From contig NZ_LQIV01000001.1 of NCBI RefSeq assembly GCF_001500125.1, positions 186,001-250,000 on the forward strand: DNA of 64,000 nucleotides. Reading direction: 5' to 3'. The notes below the pieces were generated by a model. The model searched no databases, was not told the DNA's origin, and saw only the letters and a list, made by a program, of their open reading frames with translations. Positions 57,593 to 64,000 of the stretch are shown in pieces. The stretch's first letter is position 1. Every line of letters starts with the position of its first letter. Position numbers and translations under genes: made by a program. The stretch is from Mycobacterium sp. IS-1742 (GTDB lineage Bacteria > Actinomycetota > Actinomycetes > Mycobacteriales > Mycobacteriaceae).

Positions 57593-59926
57593 TCAGTGCT
57601 GCGCAGGTGGGTTCGGGCGGTCGCCGTCGCGGCCCCGCTCCTGCTGCGGATCGCGCGGCGGGTTGCCACCCTGCGGTCCGTGCCCGGATTGGGGGTGATG
57701 CTGCTGGTACGGCGGGTAGGCCTGCTGCTGCCGGGGCGGTTCACCCCAGCCCGGGTTCGGCGGTGGCGGCGGATACCAGTAGCCGCCCTGCTGGCCGGAC
57801 TGCTGCTGCGGCGGCCAGCCGGGCGCATGCCAGCCGGCGGGGGCGCCGTAGTCGGGCTGCGTCACACCGTTGGGCGCGCCGTTCGGCGACCCGTTGGACC
57901 CGTTTGATCCGTTCGACCCGTTCGTCCGGGCGGCTTCTTCCGCGGCCTTGCTGGCCGCGGCGATCGCCGCCTTGAACGCGGGTTCGGGTTTGGGTTGCGG
58001 CCACTCCTCGCCGCGCTCGATGGCCAGCTCGCCGGGCGTCTTGATCGGCGGCTTGTCCGACGGGACGCGACCACCGAAGTCGTCGAACATCGTCAGGCGC
58101 GGACGCTTCTTGACGTCGCCGAAGATCGCCTCGAGTTCGACGCGGTGCAGGGTCTCCTTCTCGAGGAGCTCACCGGCCAGCGTGTCGAGGACGTCGCGGT
58201 ACTCGGTGAGGATCTCCCACGCCTCGGTGTGGGCGGCCTCGATGAGCTTGCGGACCTCGTCGTCGATGATCTGCGCGACCTCGTGGCTGTAGTCCGACGA
58301 CGTGCCCATGGTGCGGCCGAGGAACGGATCGCCGTGTTCGGTGCCGTACCGCACCGCGCCGAGCTTGCTGCTCATGCCGTACTCGGTGACCATCGCCCTG
58401 GCGATCTTGGTGGCCTGCTGGATGTCGGACACCGCGCCGGTGGTCGGCTCGCGGAACACCAGCTCCTCGGCGGCGCGCCCGCCCATGGCGAACACCAGCC
58501 GGGAGATCATCTCCGAGCGGGTCATCAGACCCTTGTCGTCCTCGGGAACGGCGACCGCGTGACCGCCGGTGCGGCCGCGCGCGAGGATCGTCACCTTGTA
58601 GATGGGCTCGATGTCGGGCATCGCCCAGGCGGCCAGGGTGTGGCCACCCTCGTGGTAGGCGGTGATCTTCTTCTCGTGCTCGCTGATGATGCGGCTCTTG
58701 CGGCGAGGTCCGCCCACGACGCGGTCGACGGCCTCCTCGAGCGCCAGACCCGTGATGACCGTGCCGTTCTCGCGTGCGGTGAGCAGCGCGGCCTCGTTGA
58801 TGACGTTGGCGAGGTCGGCGCCGGACATGCCGACGGTGCGCTTCGCCAGCCCGTCGAGGTCTGCGTCGCCGGCCATCGGCTTACCCGCTGAATGCACCTT
58901 CAGCACCGCGCGCCGGCCGGCGAGATCGGGGCTGGTGACCGGGATCTGCCGGTCGAAGCGGCCCGGCCGCAGCAGCGCGGGGTCGAGGATGTCGGGGCGG
59001 TTCGTCGCGGCGATCAGGATGACGCCCTGGCGATCGCCGAAACCGTCCATCTCGACGAGCAGCTGGTTCAGCGTCTGTTCGCGTTCGTCGTGGCCGCCGC
59101 CGAGACCGGCGCCGCGCTGGCGGCCGACCGCGTCGATCTCGTCGACGAAGATGATGCAGGGGCTGTTCTGCTTGGCCTGCTCGAACAGGTCGCGCACGCG
59201 GGAGGCGCCGACACCGACGAACATCTCGACGAAATCCGAACCCGAGATCGTGAAGAACGGCACCCCGGCCTCGCCGGCGACGGCGCGCGCCAGCAGGGTC
59301 TTACCGGTCCCGGGCGGACCGTAGAGCAGCACGCCCTTGGGGATCTTGGCGCCCAGCGCCTGGTAGCGCGACGGGTTCTGGAGGAAGTCCTTGATCTCGT
59401 AGAGCTCTTCGACCGCCTCGTCCACGCCCGCGACGTCGGCGAAGGTGGTCTTGGGCATGTCCTTGGACAGCTGCTTGGCTTTGGACTTGCCGAAGCCGAA
59501 GCCCATGCGCCCGCCGGTCTGCATCCGCGAGAAGAAGACGAACAGCGCGACCAGCAGGAGCAGCGGGAGCATGTAGATGAGGAGCGACCCCAGCACGCTG
59601 CCCTGGTTGACCACCGTGTTGATCTTGGCGTTCTTGTCCTGCAGCGATTCGAACAGCGTCACCCCGTACCCGGTCGGGTACTTCGTGAGGATCTTGTCGC
59701 TGTCCTCCGTGTCGCCGTTGCCGCTCTTCAACTCCAGGCGGAGCTGCTGTTCGCGGTCGTCGATCTGGGCGCTCTTGACGTTGTCGCCGTTGATCTGGGC
59801 GATCGCCACCGAGGTGTCGACGGGTTTGTATCCGCGGGTGTCGTCACTGAAATAAAAGAACGACCAACCCAGCAACAACACGACCGCGATCACGATCAGC
59901 GTGCGGATCACATTTTTCCGGTTCAT
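57593..59926 (-). CDS. ftsH: FtsH, membrane-bound AAA+ zinc protease
   Basis: A 777-residue protein, of normal actinobacterial length. Two membrane helices (8-25 and 112-132) flank the periplasmic domain. Walker A is GPPGTGKT (203-210), the SRH region [17 protein letters not shown] follows, and the zinc site is HEGGH (425-429). The last 130 or so residues are a disordered Pro/Gln/Gly/Asn tail with repeated NGS units. ATG at 59926 follows AGGAGA. The fol genes lie downstream in the same direction. Confidence 0.97.
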   Translation of the reverse strand: MNRKNVIRTLIVIAVVLLLGWSFFYFSDDTRGYKPVDTSVAIAQINGDNVKSAQIDDREQQLRLELKSGNGDTEDSDKILTKYPTGYGVTLFESLQDKNAKINTVVNQGSVLGSLLIYMLPLLLLVALFVFFSRMQTGGRMGFGFGKSKAKQLSKDMPKTTFADVAGVDEAVEELYEIKDFLQNPSRYQALGAKIPKGVLLYGPPGTGKTLLARAVAGEAGVPFFTISGSDFVEMFVGVGASRVRDLFEQAKQNSPCIIFVDEIDAVGRQRGAGLGGGHDEREQTLNQLLVEMDGFGDRQGVILIAATNRPDILDPALLRPGRFDRQIPVTSPDLAGRRAVLKVHSAGKPMAGDADLDGLAKRTVGMSGADLANVINEAALLTARENGTVITGLALEEAVDRVVGGPRRKSRIISEHEKKITAYHEGGHTLAAWAMPDIEPIYKVTILARGRTGGHAVAVPEDDKGLMTRSEMISRLVFAMGGRAAEELVFREPTTGAVSDIQQATKIARAMVTEYGMSSKLGAVRYGTEHGDPFLGRTMGTSSDYSHEVAQIIDDEVRKLIEAAHTEAWEILTEYRDVLDTLAGELLEKETLHRVELEAIFGDVKKRPRLTMFDDFGGRVPSDKPPIKTPGELAIERGEEWPQPKPEPAFKAAIAAASKAAEEAARTNGSNGSNGSNGSPNGAPNGVTQPDYGAPAGWHAPGWPPQQQSGQQGGYWYPPPPPNPGWGEPPRQQQAYPPYQQHHPQSGHGPQGGNPPRDPQQERGRDGDRPNPPAQH

Positions 59927-60021
59927 CTTCTCCTAGGCCCGCAAAAGCGCCTGCCGGGCCACGTCCTTCCGATACGTGCAGCTGGGATTAGTTCAGGCTA
60001 CCGCTAGACCAACGTCGCGTT

Positions 60022-60077
60022 GTTCCCGACGGCTTGCCGGAGGGAACGATCGATGAAGTCCGACGGCTTGCCGGAGG
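60022..60077. repeat. 18-base direct repeat within an inverted repeat, upstream of ephA
   Basis: CCGACGGCTTGCCGGAGG occurs at 60026-60043 and again at 60060-60077 (34 bases start to start). The first copy lies inside a dyad: GTTCCC (60022-60027) and GGGAAC (60042-60047) flank CGGC-TT-GCCG. It lies in the 220-base divergent gap between ftsH and ephA, where a regulator could bind. No gene was seen in the gap. Confidence 0.65.
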
Positions 60078-60146
60078 CTTGCGGGAACTGGACACGGTCG
60101 TGACCAGACCCTTCCGATCGCGGCGGCGCTGTGCTTGGGTGAGACC

Positions 60147-61076
60147 GTGATCACATCGACCGAACGGTTAGTTGACACCAACGGCGTCCGCCTGCGCGTC
60201 GTCGAGGCCGGTGAGCGCGGAGCGCCCGTCGTCCTGCTCGCGCACGGCTTCCCGGAACTGGCGTACTCGTGGCGCCACCAGATCCCGGTGCTGGCCGAGG
60301 CCGGCTACCACGTCATCGCCCCGGACCAACGGGGCTACGGCGGCTCGACCCGCCCCGACGCGATCGACGACTACGACATCGTCGCGCTGACCGGCGACCT
60401 CGCGGGCCTCCTCGACGACGTCGGCGCGCAACGGGCGGCCGTGGTCGGCCACGACTGGGGCTCACCGGTCGTCACCAACTTCGCACTGCTGTACCCCGAC
60501 CGGGTGGCGGGCATGGTGAACCTGAGTGTGCCGCCGGTCCCGCGCGCCTCGGATCCACCGACGCAGATCTGGCGCAAGACCTTCGGCGACCACTTCTTCT
60601 ACATCCTCTACTTCCAGGAGCCCGGGGTGGCCGACGCGGACCTCGGCCGCGACCCGCGTCAGTCGCTGCAGCGGATGCTGGCACTCGAGGGGTTCAGCGC
60701 CCCGGCCCCCGACCTGGCCGACCACCCGCTGCCGCCGCTGCCGGAGTGGATGAGCCAGGAGGAGTTCGACCACTACGCCGACGTGTTCACCCGTACCGGC
60801 TTCACCGGCGGCCTGAACTGGTACCGCAACTTCGACCGCAACTGGGAACTGACCGAGTCCACCCCGGCCCCGACGGTCACGGTGCCGACGCTGTTCATCG
60901 CCGGCAGCGCCGACCCGGTGCTGAGCTTCACCCCGCGCCACCGGGTCACCGACCTGGTCACCGGCGAGTACCGCGAGGTGCTTCTCGACGGCGCCGGCCA
61001 CTGGCTGCAGCAGGAACGCCCCGACGAGGTCAACGCCCTGCTGCTGGAACACCTGTCCGGATTGGAGCTGTCATGA
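60147..61076 (+). CDS. ephA: Epoxide hydrolase (EphA-like)
   Basis: A 309-residue alpha/beta-hydrolase epoxide hydrolase. The oxyanion motif HGFPE (33-37) and nucleophile D103 in GHDWGSPV are typical, and lid tyrosines lie in the YFQEPG region. A late histidine (GAGHWLQQERP) completes the triad. I use the GTG at 60147; the TTG at 60135 adds four residues. The stop overlaps the next gene by four bases. Position and type match Rv3617. Confidence 0.9.
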   Translation: MITSTERLVDTNGVRLRVVEAGERGAPVVLLAHGFPELAYSWRHQIPVLAEAGYHVIAPDQRGYGGSTRPDAIDDYDIVALTGDLAGLLDDVGAQRAAVVGHDWGSPVVTNFALLYPDRVAGMVNLSVPPVPRASDPPTQIWRKTFGDHFFYILYFQEPGVADADLGRDPRQSLQRMLALEGFSAPAPDLADHPLPPLPEWMSQEEFDHYADVFTRTGFTGGLNWYRNFDRNWELTESTPAPTVTVPTLFIAGSADPVLSFTPRHRVTDLVTGEYREVLLDGAGHWLQQERPDEVNALLLEHLSGLELS

Positions 61077-62263
61077 GCCGCACACCGCTGAACTTCGGGG
61101 TGTTCATCACCCCGTTCCACCCGGTGGGCCAATCACCCACCGTCGCACTGGAATATGACCTCGAACGGGTGGTCCGCCTCGACCGCCTCGGCTACGACGA
61201 GGCGTGGTTCGGCGAACACCATTCGGGCGGTTACGAACTCATCGCCTGCCCGGAGGTCTTCATCGCCACGGCCGCCGAGCGGACCAGGCACATCCGCCTC
61301 GGCACCGGGGTGGTGTCGCTGCCTTACCACCATCCGCTCATGGTCGCCGACCGGTGGGTGCTGCTCGACCACCTCACCCGGGGCCGCGTGATGTTCGGCA
61401 CCGGCCCGGGTGCGCTCCCGTCGGACGCCTACATGATGGGCCTGGACCCGGTCGAACAGCGCCGCATGATGCAGGAGTCGCTCGAGGCGATCCTCGCGCT
61501 GTTCCGCGCGGAACTCACCGAACGCATCACCCGTGAGACCGACTGGTTCACGCTGCGCGACGCCCAGTTGCACATCCGGCCCTACACGTGGCCGTATCCC
61601 GAGATCTCCACCGCCGCGATGATCTCGCCGTCCGGTCCGAGGCTGGCCGGGGCGCTCGGCACGTCGCTGCTGTCACTGTCGATGTCGGTGCCCGGCGGAT
61701 TCGCCGCACTCGAGTCGACGTGGCAGGTCGTCGTCGACCAGGCGGCGAAATCCGGCCGGCCAGAACCCGACCGGGACAACTGGCGGGTCCTGTCGATCAT
61801 GCACCTGGCCGACACCCGCGACCAGGCCATCGACGACTGCACCTACGGACTCGCGGACTTCGCCAACTACTTCGGCGCGGCCGGTTTCGTCCCGCTGTCC
61901 AACAGCGTCGACGGGGAACGCTCACCGCGCGAGTTCGTCACCGAGTACGCCGCACAGGGGAACTGCTGCATCGGCACCCCCGACGATGCCATCGCCTACA
62001 TCGAGGATCTCCTGGAGAAGTCCGGCGGGTTCGGGACGCTGCTGCTGCTCGGCCACGACTGGGCCTCACCCGAGGCCACCTACCACTCCTACGATTTGTT
62101 CGCCCGAAAGGTGATGCCGCACTTCAAGGGTCAGCTCACCGCGCCCCGCGCTTCGCACGACTGGGCCAAGGGCATGCGGGACCAGTTGCTCGGCCGGGCC
62201 GGGGACGCGATCGTCAAGGCGATCACCGAACACACCGACGAGTTGAAGACGGATCAGCGGTAG
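61073..62263 (+). CDS. LLM-class flavin-dependent monooxygenase
   Basis: A 396-residue bacterial-luciferase-like (LLM) oxidoreductase. Segments YDEAWFGEHHSGGYEL, IRLGTGVVSLPYHHPLMVADRW and VMFGTGPGALPSDAYMMG form the flavin site. The HPVGQSP and ISPSGPRLAGALG segments are also consistent. It uses reduced FMN (or F420) and oxygen on an unknown substrate. It is coupled to ephA by ATGA and to the alcohol dehydrogenase by TAGTG. Similar to Rv3618. Confidence 0.88.
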   Translation: MSRTPLNFGVFITPFHPVGQSPTVALEYDLERVVRLDRLGYDEAWFGEHHSGGYELIACPEVFIATAAERTRHIRLGTGVVSLPYHHPLMVADRWVLLDHLTRGRVMFGTGPGALPSDAYMMGLDPVEQRRMMQESLEAILALFRAELTERITRETDWFTLRDAQLHIRPYTWPYPEISTAAMISPSGPRLAGALGTSLLSLSMSVPGGFAALESTWQVVVDQAAKSGRPEPDRDNWRVLSIMHLADTRDQAIDDCTYGLADFANYFGAAGFVPLSNSVDGERSPREFVTEYAAQGNCCIGTPDDAIAYIEDLLEKSGGFGTLLLLGHDWASPEATYHSYDLFARKVMPHFKGQLTAPRASHDWAKGMRDQLLGRAGDAIVKAITEHTDELKTDQR

Positions 62264-63279
62264 TGCGTGCGTCGGTGCTGCGCGGCGGCGGGATGGTGCT
62301 GCGCGACGATGTGCCCGAACCCGTCCCCGGCACCGGGCAGGTGCTGGTCGCGGTGAAGGCCTGCGGCATCTGCGGATCCGATCTGCACTTCGCCGCGCAC
62401 GGTGCGGACGCGTTGGCGGCCGGCGCGCAGATGGAGGGCATGCCCGATCTGGGTGAGCCGGTGGACCTGTCCGCCGACGTGTTCATGGGCCACGAGATCT
62501 CCGCCGAGGTGCTCGAATCCGGCCCGGACACCGACGCGCCGCCCCCCGGCACGGTCGTGACGTCGATCCCCGTGCTGCTCTCGGCGACCGGCGTGGCGCC
62601 GATCGTGTACTCCAACAATGTGATCGGCGGCTACGCCGAGCGCATGCTGCTGTCCGCGCCGCTGTTGCTGCCCGTGCCGAACGGCCTGGACCCCCGGCAC
62701 GCCGCGCTGACCGAGCCGATGGCTGTGGGGCTGCACGCGGTGAACGCATCCGCGATCACCCCCGGTGAGTCCGCACTCGTCGTGGGGTGCGGGCCCATCG
62801 GTATGGCGATCATCGCCGCGCTGCGCCTGCGCGGCGTCGAACACGTTGTCGCCGCGGATTTTTCCGAGACGCGACGCCGGCTCGCGCAGACCATGGGCGC
62901 ACACGAGACCGTCGACCCGGCGCAACGGTCCCCGTTCGAGGGCGCCGCGCCGGCCGTGGTGTTCGAGGCCGTCGGGGCCCCCGGGATTCTCAACGACGTC
63001 ATGCGCCGCGCACCCGCCCGCACCCGGGTGGTGGTGGCCGGGGTGTGCATGGAACCCGACACGATCATGCCGTTCTACGGCGCGCCCAAGGAACTCACCA
63101 TCCAGTTCGTGTTCGCCTACGACCCCGCCGAATTCGCGGAGACGTTGCGGGCCATCGCCGAAGGCGCGATCGACGTCGCCCCGCTGATCACCGCGGAGGT
63201 CGGCCTCGACGGGGTCGGCGACGCCTTCACGTCGCTGTCACGACCCGACGAGCAATGCAAGATCTTGGTGACCCCCTGA
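62263..63279 (+). CDS. Zinc-dependent medium-chain alcohol dehydrogenase
   Basis: A 338-residue MDR-family dehydrogenase. Catalytic zinc residues are C37 (CGICGSDLH) and H77-E78 (FMGHEIS); the NAD(P) motif is VVGCGPIGMAIIAA. No four-cysteine structural zinc lobe is present after GHE, so it would carry one zinc only. GTG start at 62263 shares a base with the previous stop. As third gene after an epoxide hydrolase and a monooxygenase, it may oxidise a diol or alcohol product. Confidence 0.88.
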   Translation: MRASVLRGGGMVLRDDVPEPVPGTGQVLVAVKACGICGSDLHFAAHGADALAAGAQMEGMPDLGEPVDLSADVFMGHEISAEVLESGPDTDAPPPGTVVTSIPVLLSATGVAPIVYSNNVIGGYAERMLLSAPLLLPVPNGLDPRHAALTEPMAVGLHAVNASAITPGESALVVGCGPIGMAIIAALRLRGVEHVVAADFSETRRRLAQTMGAHETVDPAQRSPFEGAAPAVVFEAVGAPGILNDVMRRAPARTRVVVAGVCMEPDTIMPFYGAPKELTIQFVFAYDPAEFAETLRAIAEGAIDVAPLITAEVGLDGVGDAFTSLSRPDEQCKILVTP

Positions 63280-63295
63280 CGGTAGGGTGCCTGGC

Positions 63296-64000
63296 ATGCC
63301 GATCTCTGCGCGCGCGAAGACCCGGTTGCTCACCGTCGTCGCGGCGGGCGTGACAATGGCCGGCGTGGCGGGCTGTGACGCCACCTCCGGCCCGACGGCG
63401 AGCGGGTCCGCCGACACCCGGCAGGTCACCGTCGTCGGCTCCGGTGAGGTGCAGGGCGCCCCGGACACGCTGACCGCCGGCGTCGCGATGGAGGCGATCG
63501 CCGCCGACGTGACCGGGGCGATGAACCAGTCCGGCGAACGCCAGCAGGCGGTGATCGACGCACTCGTCGACGCGGGCATCCCCCGCGAGGACATCAACAC
63601 CACCCAGGTCAGCCTGCAACCGCAGTTCGGCGCCGACGGCACCGACATCATCGGATACCGGGCGAGCAACGCGATCGACGTGAAGATCCGCGACCTCAGC
63701 TCGGCGTCCCAGGCGCTGGCGCTGATCGTCAGCACCGGCGGCGACGCCACCCGCATCAACTCGGTCAACTATTCGATCGAGGACGACTCCCAGTTGATCC
63801 GGGATGCCCGCGCCCGCGCGTTCGACGACGCCAAGAACCGCGCCGAGCAGTACGCCCAGCTGTCGGGCCTCGACCTCGGCGACGTCATCTCGATCGCCGA
63901 GTCCCCCGGGTCGACGCCACCCACCCCGATGCCGCGCGGCGAAGCGGCCATGGCGGTGCCGCTGGAACCGGGTATGCAGACCGTCGGGTTCAGCGTGACG
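63296..64000 (+). CDS. SIMPL (DUF541) domain lipoprotein, cut by window edge
   Basis: An open frame from the ATG at 63296 runs off the right edge after 235 codons. The signal peptide (KTRLLTVVAAGVTMAGVAGC) gives lipobox VAGC with Cys27. The mature part has SIMPL/DUF541 features: QVTVVGSGEVQGAPDTL at the start, NTTQVSLQPQFGADGTDIIGYRASN and IEDDSQLIRDARARAFDDAKNRAEQYAQLSG. Such proteins are exported and poorly understood. C-terminus not seen. Confidence 0.85.
   Translation, partial: MPISARAKTRLLTVVAAGVTMAGVAGCDATSGPTASGSADTRQVTVVGSGEVQGAPDTLTAGVAMEAIAADVTGAMNQSGERQQAVIDALVDAGIPREDINTTQVSLQPQFGADGTDIIGYRASNAIDVKIRDLSSASQALALIVSTGGDATRINSVNYSIEDDSQLIRDARARAFDDAKNRAEQYAQLSGLDLGDVISIAESPGSTPPTPMPRGEAAMAVPLEPGMQTVGFSVT

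Noticed and set aside
60022..60077. The repeats read as insertion-sequence ends
   Set aside because: No transposase, target duplication or interior element is present; the repeats are short and in direct orientation.

Overview
The window is high-GC actinobacterial DNA and almost certainly comes from a non-tuberculous, probably fast-growing Mycobacterium (Mycolicibacterium). It carries hsaADCB/kshB/fadE34/kstR, carD-ispD-ispF-cysS, lpqE-radA-disA, clpC1, lsr2, lysS, panCD-coaX, folEPBK and ftsH in an order I recognise from the Rv3567c to Rv3618 stretch of M. tuberculosis. GTG starts are frequent, stop/start overlaps of 1 or 4 bases are common, and intergenic gaps are short. No tRNA, rRNA, CRISPR array, insertion sequence or phage gene was seen. 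Identity with named genes is judged from recognised sequence features; no search was run.

Region by region. (1) 1-9.5 kb: end of an unknown gene, a DUF4344 lipoprotein, then the KstR-controlled steroid-ring genes hsaA-D-C-B, divergent kshB with a small secreted protein, fadE34 and kstR. Three KstR operators are visible. (2) 9.5-12.3 kb: otsB overlapping an APH-family kinase, with a convergent LacI-type regulator. (3) 12.3-21.2 kb: a metal-uptake block holding a znuABC-type zinc importer with a Zur-like box, a sulfurtransferase, bluB, and an AztABCD-type zinc importer whose permease is fused in frame to an AztD-like beta-propeller through a lipoprotein-type junction. (4) 21.2-25.8 kb: pxpA, an ArsR regulator divergent from an MFS pump, a metallo-beta-lactamase-fold protein and an ArsB/NhaD-type transporter. 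(5) 25.8-29.9 kb: rlmB, cysS, ispF, ispD and carD as one minus-strand operon. (6) 29.9-35.7 kb: lpqE, radA, disA, a membrane protein, a beta-carbonic anhydrase and mutY. (7) 35.8-39.7 kb: accessory genes, namely a GAF-GGDEF-EAL protein, a methyltransferase, a GlxA-type regulator and a small membrane protein. (8) 39.7-44 kb: hydrolase, mhuD, lpqF, then cbtB-cbtA-histidine phosphatase behind a cobalamin riboswitch. (9) 44-49 kb: clpC1, lsr2 and lysS, with two clear hairpin terminators. (10) 49-60 kb: a PLP enzyme, coaX-panD-panC-DUF2520, two membrane proteins, folK-B-P-E and ftsH. (11) 60-64 kb: ephA, an LLM flavin monooxygenase and an alcohol dehydrogenase as an overlapping operon, then a truncated SIMPL-domain lipoprotein.

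The genes group into steroid catabolism under KstR, two zinc importers under Zur, cobalt/cobalamin supply (bluB, cbtAB) under B12 control, nucleotide second messengers (disA for c-di-AMP, the GGDEF-EAL protein for c-di-GMP), and a dense cofactor-synthesis block (pantothenate/CoA, folate, isoprenoid). The best candidate for something new is the permease-propeller fusion at 18566-20554. It looks like an AztB-AztD polyprotein with a lipobox at the junction, and it sits in an operon that also encodes a separate AztD.
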